Assembly (NCBI RefSeq): GCF_023208195.1
Contig: NZ_CP060034.1
Location: forward strand, 4,460,053 to 4,524,052
DNA from: Nocardioides sp. InS609-2
Lineage (GTDB): Bacteria > Actinomycetota > Actinomycetes > Propionibacteriales > Nocardioidaceae
Direction: 5' to 3'
Length of the DNA stretch: 64,000 nucleotides
Part shown: in pieces, positions 53,217-63,986 of the stretch
How positions within the stretch are numbered: position 1 is the first letter of the stretch
Layout of the letters: every line of letters begins with the position of its first letter
Notes under the pieces: generated by a model
What the model was told of the DNA's origin: nothing
The model's database searches: none
Seen by the model: the letters and a program-made list of their open reading frames with translations, nothing else
Translations under genes and position numbers: made by a program

Positions 53217-54227
53217 ATGTTCGCCTACATCGTTAAGAGACTGTTGACGGGCGTGATCGTGGTCATCCTGGTCTCGATGGCCGTCTTTGCGCTGCTGTGG
53301 TTCGGGCCCGAGAGCCCGGCCCGGCCGATCTGCAACCAGGAGACCGGCAATCGGTGCACCCCCGAACGGCTGGCCAACTTCGAGAAGTCGATGGGCTACG
53401 ACAATCCCATCTACGAGGAGTACGGCAAGTACGCCAAGGGCATCTTCGTCGGCCGCGAGATGAAGCTCGGCAGCACCAAGGTCGTCGACTGCGACGCCCC
53501 GTGCTTCGGGTTCTCCTTCCGCTCCCGTCAGCTCGTCTGGGACGAGCTCGTGCAGCGGCTGCCGGCGACGATCTCCCTCGGCATCGGAGGTGCCAGCCTG
53601 TACCTCCTCCTCGGCATCCCCATCGGCATCGCCGCCGCCCGACGCCGCGGCACCCTGGGTGACAAGCTGCTGGTCAGCGGCTTCCTGGTGGTCAGCTCGA
53701 TCCCCTACTACCTCTTCGCCCTGGTGGCGTGGCTCTACTGCACGCTCGTCTGGGACCTGCCCGTGCTGGGCAGCAGCGGCTACACGCCGTTGTTCGACAA
53801 CCCTGCCAAGTGGTTCGCCGGGCTGTTGCTGCCCTGGCTGTGCCTCGGCATCTTCAACTGCACCTCGTACACCCGCTACACCCGTGGCGCAATGGTGGAG
53901 TCCCTCAGCGAGGACTACATCCGCACCGCCAAGGCCAAGGGCCTGCCGGCGCGGACGGTGGTCTACAAGCACGGTTTGCGCAGTGCGCTGGTGCCGGTCG
54001 TGACGATCTTCGGTATCGACCTGGGAGTGCTCCTCGCGGGCACGATCTTCACCGAGAGGATCTTCGAGATCCAGGGCATCGGCCTGTGGGGCCTGCGTGC
54101 CGTCATTGCGCTCGACCTGCCCGTGATCTCCGCCACCGCCATGTTCGGTGCGATCGTGATCATCGTCGCCAACATCGCCGTCGACGTGGTCTACGGCGTC
54201 CTCGACCCACGAGTGAGAGTTTCATGA
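53217..54227 (+). CDS. oppB: Oligopeptide ABC transporter permease OppB
   Basis: The 336-residue permease has the OppB-type start MFAYIVKRLLTGVIVVILVS, TM helices and a periplasmic region with Cys residues (RPICNQETGNRCTPE, VDCDAPCFGF). The EAA loop is EDYIRTAKAKGLPARTVVYKHGLR. The Cys pairs in the first loop are atypical and may form disulfides. ATG 53217 follows a GGAGGGAAGG ribosome site. It overlaps oppD by four bases. Confidence 0.92.
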   Translation: MFAYIVKRLLTGVIVVILVSMAVFALLWFGPESPARPICNQETGNRCTPERLANFEKSMGYDNPIYEEYGKYAKGIFVGREMKLGSTKVVDCDAPCFGFSFRSRQLVWDELVQRLPATISLGIGGASLYLLLGIPIGIAAARRRGTLGDKLLVSGFLVVSSIPYYLFALVAWLYCTLVWDLPVLGSSGYTPLFDNPAKWFAGLLLPWLCLGIFNCTSYTRYTRGAMVESLSEDYIRTAKAKGLPARTVVYKHGLRSALVPVVTIFGIDLGVLLAGTIFTERIFEIQGIGLWGLRAVIALDLPVISATAMFGAIVIIVANIAVDVVYGVLDPRVRVS

Positions 54228-55318
54228 CCGAGAGCCTGACCGAGCCCCGCAGCCACGGCATGTCCGAGGAGGGCGCCTACCTCACCGTCGAGAACCTCAC
54301 CGTGGAGTTCCCCACGCCGGACGGACCGCTGCGCGCGGTCAACGACCTCTCCTACACCGTCGGCATGGGCCAGACCCTCGGCATCGTGGGGGAGTCCGGG
54401 TCCGGCAAGTCCGTCTCCAGCATGGCCGTCCTCGGACTGCACGACGCCAAGCGCACGAAGATCAGTGGCTCCATCCGGATCGGTGAGATGGAGGTCGTGG
54501 GCCTCAACGAGTCCGGCATGCGCAAGCTGCGCGGCAACGCGGTCTCGATGATCTTCCAGGACGCGCTGGCCGCGTTGCACCCGTTCTACCGGGTCGGATC
54601 GCAGCTGACGGAGGCCTATCTGGTGCACCACCAGAAGGCCTCCAAGCGCGATGCGCGTCGCAAGGCGATCGAGATGCTCGACCGGGTCGGCATCCCGCAG
54701 CCCGACCATCGTGTCGACGACTTCCCGCACCAGTTCTCCGGCGGCATGCGGCAGCGGGCGATGATCGCGATGGGCCTGATCAACGACCCGTCGCTGCTGA
54801 TCGCCGACGAGCCGACCACGGCGCTGGACGTGACGGTGCAGGCGCAGATCCTCGACCTGCTCCAGGATCTCCAGCGCGAGTTCAACTCCGCCGTCATCAT
54901 CATCACCCACGACCTCGGCGTCGTGGCCGAGATGGCCGACGACGTGCTGGTGATGTACGCCGGCCGCTGCGTCGAGTACGGCACCACCAAGCAGATCCTG
55001 TCGCACCCGGAGATGCCCTACACGTGGGGCCTCCTCTCGAGCATCCCCGACGTGCAGTCAGACATCAACGCGAGGCTGATCCCGATCCCGGGCAACCCGC
55101 CCAGCCTGCTCAGCCCGCCGTCCGGCTGCGCCTTCCACCCCCGGTGTGCCCACGTCGACAAGGTCCCTGGCAGCCTGTGCTCCGAGCAGCTGCCCGAGCT
55201 CACACAGGCGTCCAACGGCACGGCGCACGTCAAGCGCTGCCACCTGGCCGATCCCGACGCGATCTACCAGACCGAAGTGCTGCCCGAGATCGCACCTGAC
55301 CTGGTCGAGGAGAACTGA
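54224..55318 (+). CDS. oppD: Oligopeptide ABC transporter ATP-binding protein OppD
   Basis: The 364-residue ATPase has Walker A GIVGESGSGKSVS, Q-loop IFQDALAALHP, signature HQFSGGMRQR, Walker B LLIADEPTTALD and H-loop TTHD-type IITHDLG. The C-terminal oligopeptide/dipeptide region has GCAFHPRC with a Cys cluster that in relatives binds an iron-sulfur cluster. It overlaps oppB and oppF. Confidence 0.93.
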   Translation: MTESLTEPRSHGMSEEGAYLTVENLTVEFPTPDGPLRAVNDLSYTVGMGQTLGIVGESGSGKSVSSMAVLGLHDAKRTKISGSIRIGEMEVVGLNESGMRKLRGNAVSMIFQDALAALHPFYRVGSQLTEAYLVHHQKASKRDARRKAIEMLDRVGIPQPDHRVDDFPHQFSGGMRQRAMIAMGLINDPSLLIADEPTTALDVTVQAQILDLLQDLQREFNSAVIIITHDLGVVAEMADDVLVMYAGRCVEYGTTKQILSHPEMPYTWGLLSSIPDVQSDINARLIPIPGNPPSLLSPPSGCAFHPRCAHVDKVPGSLCSEQLPELTQASNGTAHVKRCHLADPDAIYQTEVLPEIAPDLVEEN

Positions 55319-56670
55319 TGGCCTCCCCCGAAGACACCGCCCAGACCCCTGGTCGCCACGCCGACAGTGCTCCCTCCGTCGAACCGGCCGCCGCGGTTGC
55401 CAGCGACGCCCCCGCCGTCGACGTCGACGACAGCAACGGCGGCGACGACAGCAACGCGCGGTCGTCGATGTACGCCTCGTTCGGTGAGCTGGCCCAGCAG
55501 GGTCACACGGCGTCGATGCTCGACCCCGAGGCCATGCCCGTGCTTTCGGTCGACAACCTGAAGATGTACTTCCCGGTGAAGTCCTCAGGCCTCGTCCGTC
55601 GCACAGTCGGGTACGTGCAGGCTGTCGACGGCGTCTCGTTCCAGGTGCCCAAGAGTGGTTCTCTCGGCCTGGTGGGGGAGTCCGGTTGCGGCAAGTCGAC
55701 CACCGGTCGTCTTATCACCAGGCTCTACACCCCGACCGGCGGCTCGATGCATTTCGAGGGCCAGGACATCGCGCACCTGTCGCAGCGACAGATGAAGCCG
55801 CTGCGCCGCGACATCCAGATGATCTTCCAGGACCCCTACACCTCGCTGAACCCGCGGCACACGGTCGGCGCGATCGTGGGTGCCCCGCTGTCGGTGCACA
55901 ACATCGTGCCGAAGGATCAGATCCTCGGCCGCGTGCAGGAGCTGCTCGAGGTCGTGGGCCTCAACCCCGAGCACTACAACCGCTACCCCAACGAGTTCTC
56001 CGGTGGTCAGCGTCAGCGCATCGGCATCGCCCGGGCACTCACGCTGAACCCCAAGCTGCTGGTGGCCGACGAGCCCGTCTCGGCGCTCGACGTGTCGATC
56101 CAGGCGCAGGTGATCAACCTGCTCCAGGACATCCAGAAGGAGTTCGACGTCGCCTACCTCTTCATCGCCCACGACCTCGCCGTCGTTCGCCACTTCTGTC
56201 CCGAGGTGGCGGTGATGTACCTCGGCAAGATCGTCGAGATCGGCGACCGCGACAGCATCTACTCGCACGCCCACCACCCCTACACCCAGGCGTTGCTGTC
56301 GGCCGTGCCCGACGTGAAGCAGGCGGTCATCGGCGGGCGTCGCGAGCGGATCATGCTCGAGGGCGACGTGCCCAGCCCCATCAACCCGCCCTCGGGGTGC
56401 CGGTTCCGCACGCGTTGCCCGCTGGCGCAGGAGATCTGCGCCAAGCACGAGCCGCCACTGCTCCAGATCGGTCCTCGCCACAAGGTGGCCTGCCACTTCC
56501 CGGGCGAGATCACCAACCACCCGAGCGTACCGATCACGGCACGACTCCTCGGCACCGACGACCAGGGCAACGTCGACCCCGGCGCCACGCCGTCGCCCGA
56601 GATCAGCAACAAGCCCGGGTACGCCGACACCTGGTTCGACCTGGACAAGAAGACGTTTGGACGAGCCTGA
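55318..56670 (+). CDS. oppF: Oligopeptide ABC transporter ATP-binding protein OppF
   Basis: The 450-residue ATPase has an N-terminal extension (1-75, Ala/Asp-rich). It then has Walker [15 protein letters not shown]-loop [13 protein letters not shown], signature EFSGGQRQR, Walker [13 protein letters not shown] and the Cys motif [16 protein letters not shown] further extension of about 60 residues follows it. It pairs with OppD. Its last codons overlap the rarA start by 14 bases. Confidence 0.93.
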   Translation: MASPEDTAQTPGRHADSAPSVEPAAAVASDAPAVDVDDSNGGDDSNARSSMYASFGELAQQGHTASMLDPEAMPVLSVDNLKMYFPVKSSGLVRRTVGYVQAVDGVSFQVPKSGSLGLVGESGCGKSTTGRLITRLYTPTGGSMHFEGQDIAHLSQRQMKPLRRDIQMIFQDPYTSLNPRHTVGAIVGAPLSVHNIVPKDQILGRVQELLEVVGLNPEHYNRYPNEFSGGQRQRIGIARALTLNPKLLVADEPVSALDVSIQAQVINLLQDIQKEFDVAYLFIAHDLAVVRHFCPEVAVMYLGKIVEIGDRDSIYSHAHHPYTQALLSAVPDVKQAVIGGRRERIMLEGDVPSPINPPSGCRFRTRCPLAQEICAKHEPPLLQIGPRHKVACHFPGEITNHPSVPITARLLGTDDQGNVDPGATPSPEISNKPGYADTWFDLDKKTFGRA

Positions 56671-58051
56671 CGCACTGTTCGAGACCACCCCGGCGGACGG
56701 TCCCCCACGGGGAGGACCGTCCGGCGGAGGCTCGCTGACCGGGTTCTCGCACTCCTCGGCTCCACTCGCGGTGCGGATGCGACCACGCACGCTCGACGAA
56801 CTGGTCGGGCAGTCGCAGCTGCGCGCTCCCGGATCACCCCTACGGCGGCTCGTCGAGGGTGACCAGCCGATGTCGTTGATGCTCTGGGGCCCGCCCGGCA
56901 CCGGCAAGACCACGATCGCCTCTATCCTGAGCCAGCAGACGAACCGCCGGTTCGTCGAGGTCTCCGCGGTCGCTGCAGGAGTCAAGGAGGTGCGAGCCGC
57001 CATCGACGCGGCCCGACGCGAGCTCGCCCGCGGCGGCTCCGAGACGGTGCTCTTCGTCGACGAGGTGCACCGCTTCACCAAGGCCCAGCAGGATGCGTTG
57101 CTCCCAGGTGTCGAGAACCGCTGGGTCACCCTGGTGGCAGCCACGACCGAGAACCCGTTCTTCTCGGTGATCTCGCCGCTCCTCTCGCGCAGCCTGTTGC
57201 TTCGGCTCGAGTCACTGACCGACGACGACGTGCGCAGCGTCGTCGCGTCGGCCCTGACCGACGAGCGTGGCCTGGGTGGCGAGCTGGAGCTGGCCGACGA
57301 TGCCCTCGACCACTTAGTGCGGCTGGCTGGGGGAGATGCCCGTCGTTCGCTGACCTACCTCGAGGCGGCGGCCGGCGCCGCCCGTGATGTCTCGACTAGC
57401 TCGACCGGCGAGAAGATCGTGATCGACCTGAAGACCGCCGAGACGGCGGTCGACCAGGCGGCCGTGCGCTATGACCGGCAGGGCGACCAGCACTACGACG
57501 TGACCAGCGCCTTCATCAAGTCGGTGCGCGGCTCTGACGCCGACGCCGCGCTGCACTACCTGGCCCGGATGATGGAAGCGGGCGAGGACCCACGCTTCAT
57601 CGCGCGGAGGCTGATCATCCTCGCCAGTGAGGACATCGGCCTGGCCGACCCGACGGCGCTCACCACCGCGGTCGCGGCCGCCCAGGCGGTGCAGCTGATC
57701 GGCATGCCGGAGGCACGGCTCAACCTCGCGCAGGCCACCATCGCGCTGGCTGTGGCACCGAAGTCCAATGCGGTCATCATGGCGATCGACGCCGCGAGCG
57801 CCGACGTACGCGCCGGCAAGATCGGCAGCGTGCCACCGCACCTGCGGGACGCGCACTACTCCGGAGCCAAGAAGCTGGGCCACGGCAAGACCTACACCTA
57901 CAGCCACGACGAGCCGTACGGCATTGCCGAGCAGCAGTACGCGCCCGACGTGGTCGCCGACGCGGCGTACTACCGGCCGACTGCCCTCGGTGCCGAGGCG
58001 GCGGTCAAGGAGCGCTGGGAGCGCATTCGGCGGATCATCCGCGGCGGGTAG
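56657..58051 (+). CDS. rarA: Replication-associated recombination ATPase RarA (MgsA)
   Basis: The 464-residue AAA+ protein acts at stalled replication forks. It shows [14 protein letters not shown], Walker [12 protein letters not shown], Walker [30 protein letters not shown] and the C-terminal MgsA domain ([28 protein letters not shown]). TTG 56657 is the likely start, coupled to oppF; the N-terminal 30 residues are loosely structured. Its place near alaS matches other actinobacteria. Confidence 0.93.
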   Translation: MDEPDALFETTPADGPPRGGPSGGGSLTGFSHSSAPLAVRMRPRTLDELVGQSQLRAPGSPLRRLVEGDQPMSLMLWGPPGTGKTTIASILSQQTNRRFVEVSAVAAGVKEVRAAIDAARRELARGGSETVLFVDEVHRFTKAQQDALLPGVENRWVTLVAATTENPFFSVISPLLSRSLLLRLESLTDDDVRSVVASALTDERGLGGELELADDALDHLVRLAGGDARRSLTYLEAAAGAARDVSTSSTGEKIVIDLKTAETAVDQAAVRYDRQGDQHYDVTSAFIKSVRGSDADAALHYLARMMEAGEDPRFIARRLIILASEDIGLADPTALTTAVAAAQAVQLIGMPEARLNLAQATIALAVAPKSNAVIMAIDAASADVRAGKIGSVPPHLRDAHYSGAKKLGHGKTYTYSHDEPYGIAEQQYAPDVVADAAYYRPTALGAEAAVKERWERIRRIIRGG

Positions 58052-58062
58052 GGTTCGGCACT

Positions 58063-58557
58063 GTGACGGAGTGGACCAGAGACGGATCGGTGTGGGCGGT
58101 GATCGGCGCATTCGTGCTGCTCGTCGCCCTGGCGGCGCTCGCGCTGGTCCGGGTGCGGGCCGCGTCACGCCGTGACCTCGCCAGTGCTCGCGCCGAGGCG
58201 GCCGACCTGCGGCACCGGCTGGACGAGCTCGAGCGCACCGTCTCCGGGTCGGGTGGTGCGGCGATCGAGTCGGTGGTGGTCTCGACTCCGCTCGACCGAC
58301 AGGAGCCGATCGAGGGGCGGCTGTTCGCCGATCTAGTGCTGCGGGAGTCGGTCGTCAAGGCCGCGTCGTGGGCCCACGGCGTACGCCGTGCCTTGTCGCC
58401 CGAGAACCGCAACCGGATCAGGTTCGAGATGGGCCGCGAGGTCAAGCGCGCCCGCAAGTCGCGGCGTGCAGAGATCCAGGAGGCGCTGCGCGCCCATCGT
58501 GCCCGCGAGCGGGCCGCCGGGACAGAAGCCGATCAGGGTTCGGAGGACGCTGCATGA
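58063..58557 (+). CDS. Membrane-anchored coiled-coil protein of unknown function
   Basis: The 164-residue protein has one N-terminal transmembrane helix (about 11-30, VWAVIGAFVLLVALAALALV), then a heptad-rich segment (RRDLASARAEAADLRHRLDELERTV). A conserved-looking helical middle (LFADLVLRESVVKAASWAHGVRR) and a basic C-terminal helix follow. No family is recognised. It lies between rarA and a DUF6167-like gene, with a four-base overlap downstream. Confidence 0.75.
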   Translation: MTEWTRDGSVWAVIGAFVLLVALAALALVRVRAASRRDLASARAEAADLRHRLDELERTVSGSGGAAIESVVVSTPLDRQEPIEGRLFADLVLRESVVKAASWAHGVRRALSPENRNRIRFEMGREVKRARKSRRAEIQEALRAHRARERAAGTEADQGSEDAA

Positions 58558-58871
58558 GCCGAAGCATCTGGTTCGTGGCGGGTGCGGGGGCTGGGATCTA
58601 TGCCATCACCCGCGCCCGCCGGGTGGCCGAGACCTTCACCAGTGAGGGACTGCGCGACCGGCTGGGCGCGCTCGCCGTGGGCGCTCGGCTGTTCCGCGAC
58701 GAGGTCCGCGCCGGGCAGCACGACTCCGAAACCCACTTGCGTGAGCGGATGGGCCTGGTGCCTCATGGCATCCCCGAGCTCACCGCGAGCGACTCGGGTC
58801 TCAATACGCTCGCTGGCGCTCGCTACTCGACCACCGCAGAACCGGAAGGCACTACCCGTGGACACCGCTGA
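58554..58871 (+). CDS. DUF6167-like small membrane-associated protein, C-terminus invaded by a REP-like repeat
   Basis: The 105-residue protein begins MSRSIWFVAGAGAGIYAITR, a short hydrophobic segment followed by ARRVAETFTSEGLRDRLGAL and RLFRDEVRAGQHDSETHLRERMGL. The pattern matches small actinobacterial proteins found upstream of alaS. The last 25 residues are encoded by a palindromic repeat (58797-58835) and look foreign to the family. It overlaps the alaS start by 14 bases. Confidence 0.75.
   Translation: MSRSIWFVAGAGAGIYAITRARRVAETFTSEGLRDRLGALAVGARLFRDEVRAGQHDSETHLRERMGLVPHGIPELTASDSGLNTLAGARYSTTAEPEGTTRGHR
58797..58835 (-). repeat. Second REP-like family, palindrome just upstream of alaS
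   Basis: On the minus strand it reads GGTGGTCGAGTAGCGAGC, then GCCAGCGAGCG, then TATTGAGACC. The ends GGTC...GACC and the core GCGAGCG/CGCTCGC pair. The core GAGCGCCAGCGA is also in the long form of the rel-proximal repeats. Confidence 0.75.
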
Positions 58872-61530
58872 GATCCGCCGCCGCTTCATCGAGCACTTCG
58901 AGGCCGTCGGTCACACTGCGGTGCCGTCGCGCTCGCTGCTGGCAGACGACCCCAACCTGCTGTTCGTCAACGCCGGCATGGTGCCGTTCAAGCCGTACTT
59001 CCTCGGCCAGGAGACGCCGCCGTACGACCGGGCCGTGAGCGTGCAGAAGTGCGTGCGCACGCCCGACATCGAGGAGGTCGGCAAGACCACCCGGCACGGC
59101 ACGTTCTTCGAGATGTGCGGCAACTTCTCGTTCGGCGACTACTTCAAGGAACGTGCGATCGAGCTGGCGTGGGACCTGGTCACCAAGCCGGTCGCCGACG
59201 GTGGGTGGGGATTCGAGGAGAGCCGCCTCTACCCGAGCGTCTACCAGGACGACCCGGAGGCAGTGGACCTCTGGAAGAAGATCACCGGCCTGCCCGACGA
59301 CCGGATCGTGCGCCTGGGCAAGACCGAGAACTACTGGTCGATGGGCGTGCCCGGCCCCGGCGGCCCGTGCTCGGAGATCCTCTACGACCGCGGTCCCGAG
59401 TACGGCGCGGACGGCGACTTCAGCGCTGAGGACCGCTACCTGGAGTTCTGGAACCTCGTCTTCATGCAGGACGAGCTCAGCGCCGTGCGCTCGAAGGAGG
59501 ACTTCGACATCGCCGGGGCGCTGCCGAAGATGAACATCGACACGGGCATGGGCCTCGAGCGGGTCGCCTTCCTCATGCAGGGCAAGCAGAACATGTACGA
59601 GATCGACGTGATGTTCCCGGTGATCGAGCGGGCCGAGCAGCTGACCGGCAAGCGCTACGGCGCCAACCCGGAAGACGACGTCCGGTTCCGTGTCGTCGCG
59701 GACCACGTGCGCAGCTCGATGATGCTCATCGGCGACGGCGTCACGCCCGGTAACGAGGCGCGCGGCTACGTGCTGCGGCGGCTGCTGCGGCGCGCCGTAC
59801 GTTCGATGCGGCTGCTGGGCTACGAGGACCCGTCCCTGCCCGAGCTGATGCCGATCAGCCGCGACAAGATGGGGGAGACCTACGTCGACCTGGTCCGCGA
59901 CTGGCACCGCATCTCGCGCGTCGCCTTCGGGGAGGAGCAGGCCTTCCGCAAGACGCTGCAGGCCGGCACCCAGATCTTCGACCTCGCCGCGCGCGACGTC
60001 GCCAAGCGTGGGGCCACCCGGCTGTCCGGTGACGAGGCGTTCGCGCTGCACGACACCTATGGCTTCCCGATCGACCTCACCCTCGAGATGGCGTCCGAGC
60101 AGGGCCTCTCCGTCGACGAGGAGGGCTTCCGCGGGCTGATGAACGAGCAGCGCCAGCGCGCCAAGGACGACGCCCGCGGCAAGAAGGGCGGGCACGCCGA
60201 CACATCGGTCTACCGAGGCATCCTCGACGCGCACGGCCCCACCGAGTGGCTGGCCTACGAGACCCTCGAGACCGAGTCGCACCCGCTGGCCCTGCTCCAG
60301 GGTGGCCAGGCCGTGCGGTCGCTCGCCGCCGGCGAGATCGGTGAGCTGGTGCTCGATCGCACCCCGTTCTACGCTGAGTCGGGTGGCCAGGCCGCTGATG
60401 CCGGCACGATCGCGTACGCCGGCGGCGTGCTCGAGGTGGTCGACGTCCAGCGCCCGGTGCGTGGCCTGGTCGTGCACCAGGTGCGGGTCGTCGAAGGCGA
60501 GTTCGACCCGAGTGCTGAGATGCATGCCCGGGTGGACCCGCAGTGGCGGACCGGCGCGCGGCAGGCCCACTCCGGAACCCACGTCGTGCATGCCGCGCTG
60601 CGCCAGGTGCTCGGCCCCTCGGCGCTGCAGTCCGGCTCCTACAACCGGCCCGGCTACCTCCGGCTCGACTTCGGCTGGGCCACCGGCCTGCGCGCCGAGC
60701 AGGTGCGCGACATCGAGACGGTGTCCAACCAGGCGCTGCGCGCCGACCTGCCCGTGGGCTGGCAGTACATGACGCTGACCGAGGCCAAGGAGTGGGGCGC
60801 GATCGCGCTGTTCGGTGAGACGTACGACGACACGTCGGTCCGCGTCGTCGAGATCGGTGGCCCGTGGTCCCGTGAGCTGTGTGGCGGCACGCACGTCGAG
60901 CACGCCTCGCAGATCGGCACAGTGGTGGTCACCTCCGAGGGGTCGGTGGGCTCCGGCAACCGCCGCATCGAGGCGCTGACGGGCGTGGAGGGATTCGCCC
61001 ACCTGGCGCGCGAGCGTGACCTGGTCGCCCAGCTGACCGGGATGCTCAAGGTGCAGCCAGATGGTGTGGTCAGCCGGGTGCAGGACATGGTCGAGCGGCT
61101 GCGGGCGGCCGAGAAGGAGCTCGAGAGGGCGCGCCAGTCGCAGCTGCTGGCCGGTGGTGCAGGACTCGCCGCTGCGGCGGTCGACGTTGCCGGTGTCGCG
61201 GTGGTCGCTCAGCGCCTCGACGGCGCCGGCGGGGGCGACGTACGCACTCTCGCTCTGGACGTGCGCGGTCGTCTTGACGCCTCCCGGCCCGGAGCGGTCG
61301 TGATCGCCGGCGTGGCGGACGGCAAGGTCTCGGTCGTGGCTGCGGTCAACGATGCCGGGCGGGCGCGCGGTGTCACGGCCAACGACCTCGTGCGCGCGGT
61401 CGGCCAGCTCGTCGGCGGCAAGGGCGGCGGCAAGGACGACGTCGCGCAGGGCGGTGGCAGCGACGTGTCCCGCGTCGACGAGGCGCTGGCTCTGGTCGCC
61501 ACCGAGGTCGCCCGTGCGGCGGGTGCCTGA
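58858..61530 (+). CDS. alaS: Alanine--tRNA ligase
   Basis: The 890-residue enzyme has the class II core (FLVN-type [53 protein letters not shown]), the tRNA-recognition domain, and the editing domain with [16 protein letters not shown]. The zinc ligand block CGGTHVEH and a C-terminal DHHA1/coiled-coil region follow. GTG 58858 gives the usual start [14 protein letters not shown]. It heads an alaS-ruvX-mltG-aroE run. Confidence 0.96.
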   Translation: MDTAEIRRRFIEHFEAVGHTAVPSRSLLADDPNLLFVNAGMVPFKPYFLGQETPPYDRAVSVQKCVRTPDIEEVGKTTRHGTFFEMCGNFSFGDYFKERAIELAWDLVTKPVADGGWGFEESRLYPSVYQDDPEAVDLWKKITGLPDDRIVRLGKTENYWSMGVPGPGGPCSEILYDRGPEYGADGDFSAEDRYLEFWNLVFMQDELSAVRSKEDFDIAGALPKMNIDTGMGLERVAFLMQGKQNMYEIDVMFPVIERAEQLTGKRYGANPEDDVRFRVVADHVRSSMMLIGDGVTPGNEARGYVLRRLLRRAVRSMRLLGYEDPSLPELMPISRDKMGETYVDLVRDWHRISRVAFGEEQAFRKTLQAGTQIFDLAARDVAKRGATRLSGDEAFALHDTYGFPIDLTLEMASEQGLSVDEEGFRGLMNEQRQRAKDDARGKKGGHADTSVYRGILDAHGPTEWLAYETLETESHPLALLQGGQAVRSLAAGEIGELVLDRTPFYAESGGQAADAGTIAYAGGVLEVVDVQRPVRGLVVHQVRVVEGEFDPSAEMHARVDPQWRTGARQAHSGTHVVHAALRQVLGPSALQSGSYNRPGYLRLDFGWATGLRAEQVRDIETVSNQALRADLPVGWQYMTLTEAKEWGAIALFGETYDDTSVRVVEIGGPWSRELCGGTHVEHASQIGTVVVTSEGSVGSGNRRIEALTGVEGFAHLARERDLVAQLTGMLKVQPDGVVSRVQDMVERLRAAEKELERARQSQLLAGGAGLAAAAVDVAGVAVVAQRLDGAGGGDVRTLALDVRGRLDASRPGAVVIAGVADGKVSVVAAVNDAGRARGVTANDLVRAVGQLVGGKGGGKDDVAQGGGSDVSRVDEALALVATEVARAAGA

Positions 61531-61532
61531 GC

Positions 61533-61994
61533 GTGCGGGCTGGTGTTCGACTCGGTATCGACCCCGGTGACGCCCGCATCGGTGTCGCGCGCAGCGACCC
61601 GTCCGGGTTCCTCGCGACGCCGGTCGAGACCGTACGCCGCGGCCGCGGCGACCTGCGCCGCCTCAAGGCCATCCTGACCGAGGAGGAGGCCGTCGAAGTG
61701 GTCGTCGGACTGCCGCGTTCGCTCTCTGGGTCGGAGGGGCCGGCGGCGATCAAGGTGCGGGAGTTCGCCGCCGCGCTGGCGCGCCAAGTTGCTCCGGTGC
61801 CTGTCAGGTTGTGTGATGAACGGATGACCACGGTGTCCGCGGAGGCAATGCTCCGCGAACGTGGTCACAAGGGCAGCAAGCGTCGTGCCGTGGTCGACCA
61901 GGCCGCGGCCGTAGTGATCTTGCAACACGCGCTGGACACCGAGCGAACCTCTGGTGCCGCGCCCGGAGAGATCGTCGAGGTCAGCGATGAGTGA
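61533..61994 (+). CDS. ruvX: RuvX/YqgF-family nuclease-like protein
   Basis: The 153-residue RNase-H-fold protein has [20 protein letters not shown] (first Asp), [17 protein letters not shown] and [13 protein letters not shown], then [17 protein letters not shown] with the last Asp. Relatives act as Holliday-junction resolvase-like or 16S rRNA 5'-end processing factors. It starts two bases after alaS and overlaps mltG by eight bases. Confidence 0.93.
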   Translation: MRAGVRLGIDPGDARIGVARSDPSGFLATPVETVRRGRGDLRRLKAILTEEEAVEVVVGLPRSLSGSEGPAAIKVREFAAALARQVAPVPVRLCDERMTTVSAEAMLRERGHKGSKRRAVVDQAAAVVILQHALDTERTSGAAPGEIVEVSDE

Positions 61995-63165
61995 AAACCA
62001 GGTCCGACCCGAGCAAGTGGAGGAGTCCGCCGAGGATCCGGCCGAGGAGTACGTGCCTCTGGGTGGTTCCCGCAAGAAGCGGCGCGGTTTCTCGGGCTGC
62101 CTGGCGGTGATCGTGGCGCTCGCCGTACTGGCTGGTGGGTTCTACGTGGTGATCACCAAGGGGGTCGACTTCCTGGCCGACCAGTTCTCCTCAGCCGAAG
62201 ACTTTTCCGGCCCGGGCAGCGGTGAGGTGACGTTCGAGGTCGACCAGGGCGACACCATCGCCGAGATGGGTCGCGACCTCAAGGCCGACGGCGTCGTGGC
62301 CTCGGTCCAGGCATTCATCGACGCGGCAGCCGCAGAGCCCGACTCGAGCGGCATCCAGGTCGGCTTCTACTCGATGCAGAAGGAGATGCCGGCCGCCGAT
62401 GCGGTGGCGATTCTCATCGATCCCGCCAACCAGGTGAAGTCGACGGTGACGGTGCCCGAGGGCCTGCGCGTGGTCGACGTGCTCGACATCCTGGCGGAGC
62501 AGACCGACTTCAAGCGGGCGGCGTACGAGAAGGCGCTCAACGACCCGGCCGCGCTCGGGCTGCCCGACTACGCCGAGGGTAACGCTGAGGGCTACCTCTT
62601 CCCGGCGACATACGAGATCCCGCCCAACGCCACGGCCCAATCGGTCCTCAAGGCGATGGTCGACCGGTGGCGCCAGGCGGCCGAGAAGGTCGACCTCGAT
62701 GGCTCCGCGAGTGCGCTCGGGCGGACCCCCGCGGAGCTGATGACGATCGCCTCTCTCATCGAGGCCGAGGGGCGCGGCGACGACATGCCCAAGATCGCGC
62801 GCGTCATCTTCAACCGGCTCGACGGTCCCGGCGACAAGGCCGGCACCAACGGGCTGCTGCAGATCGACGCGTCGGTCAACTACGGCCTCGACCAGAAGCT
62901 GGGCGTGACGCTCACCGAGGAGCAGAAGAAGGTGGAGACGCCGTACAACACCTACGACATCGTGGGCCTGCCACCGACGCCCATCGAAGCACCTGGCGAC
63001 GATGCACTGGCCGCGGCGGCCGCGCCGGCTGAGGGCGACTGGTACTACTACGTCACCGTCAACCTGGCGACGGGCGAGACCAAGTTCGCCGAGACCTACG
63101 ACGAGTTCCTCGAGTACAAGGCCGAGTACACCGACTACTGCGCCAACGAGTCCGAAGCCTGCTGA
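61987..63165 (+). CDS. mltG: Endolytic murein transglycosylase MltG
   Basis: MltG cuts nascent peptidoglycan strands at the membrane and so limits glycan length. The 392-residue protein has a cytosolic N-terminus (1-36), one helix (about 37-57), a LysM-like subdomain and the YceG core. The core has [35 protein letters not shown] (catalytic Glu region), [16 protein letters not shown] and [14 protein letters not shown]. The ATG lies inside the end of ruvX. Confidence 0.94.
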   Translation: MSENQVRPEQVEESAEDPAEEYVPLGGSRKKRRGFSGCLAVIVALAVLAGGFYVVITKGVDFLADQFSSAEDFSGPGSGEVTFEVDQGDTIAEMGRDLKADGVVASVQAFIDAAAAEPDSSGIQVGFYSMQKEMPAADAVAILIDPANQVKSTVTVPEGLRVVDVLDILAEQTDFKRAAYEKALNDPAALGLPDYAEGNAEGYLFPATYEIPPNATAQSVLKAMVDRWRQAAEKVDLDGSASALGRTPAELMTIASLIEAEGRGDDMPKIARVIFNRLDGPGDKAGTNGLLQIDASVNYGLDQKLGVTLTEEQKKVETPYNTYDIVGLPPTPIEAPGDDALAAAAAPAEGDWYYYVTVNLATGETKFAETYDEFLEYKAEYTDYCANESEAC

Positions 63166-63986
63166 TGCCGCAGCGTCGTCGGTGCGGTGTGTTGGGCGAC
63201 CCCATCTCGCACTCGCTCTCACCCGTGCTGCACCGGGCGGGCTACGTCGCCACCGGCCTCGACTGGGAGTACGACGCCCGTCGGGTGCCGGCGGGCACGC
63301 TGGCCGACGTCGTAGGCTCGCTCGGTGAGCAGTGGCGCGGGCTGTCGCTGACGATGCCGCTCAAGCGGGAGGCCCTGCCGCTGGCTGCCGAGGTCTCGGA
63401 TGCCGCCCGGCTGGCCGGGGCCGCCAACACCCTGGTGCGGAGTGACGACCTGACGTGGTCGGCCGGCAACACCGACATCGGGGGAGCCCGGGCGGCTCTC
63501 GCCGAGCGTGGCGTCACAGCGCTGACGTCGGCGACGATCCTGGGTGGCGGGGCGACCGCCAGTTCCACCGGGTTGGCGTTGTGTGACCTGGGGGCGCGCG
63601 AGGTGCGGTTGCTGGTGCGCTCGGCCGATCGTGCTGCCGAGACGGCGTCGGTGCTGCGTTCGCATCCGGGCCGGCCGGACGTGGTGGTCGCCGGACTCGA
63701 TGACGTGGTCACCGGCGATGTCGTCGTCTCCACCATCCCTGCCGAGGCACAGGAGGCCGGCCTGGTCACGCGGTGCGCCGACGTACCCGTGCTCTTCGAG
63801 GTGCTCTACAGCCCCTGGCCGACGCCGCTCGCCGCAGCCGCTGATGGACGGGTGCTGGTGTCGGGACTGGACCTGCTGGTGCACCAGGCGGCGCTCCAGT
63901 TCGGGCTGTTCACCGGTGTCGACGCGCCCCTCGACGCGATGCGTGCGGCGGGCGAGCAGGCGCTGGCCGCTCGGGGCGCCTCGTGA
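63165..63986 (+). CDS. aroE: Shikimate dehydrogenase
   Basis: The enzyme reduces 3-dehydroshikimate to shikimate with NADPH. The 273-residue protein has GVLGDPISHSLSPVLHRAG (substrate site), LTMPLKREAL with the catalytic Lys, AANTLV and the Asp of GNTDIGG. The nucleotide-binding loop is unusual (ILGGGATASSTGLAL). LDLLVHQAALQF closes it. It starts on the last base of mltG and overlaps the following frame by four bases. Confidence 0.94.
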   Translation: MPQRRRCGVLGDPISHSLSPVLHRAGYVATGLDWEYDARRVPAGTLADVVGSLGEQWRGLSLTMPLKREALPLAAEVSDAARLAGAANTLVRSDDLTWSAGNTDIGGARAALAERGVTALTSATILGGGATASSTGLALCDLGAREVRLLVRSADRAAETASVLRSHPGRPDVVVAGLDDVVTGDVVVSTIPAEAQEAGLVTRCADVPVLFEVLYSPWPTPLAAAADGRVLVSGLDLLVHQAALQFGLFTGVDAPLDAMRAAGEQALAARGAS

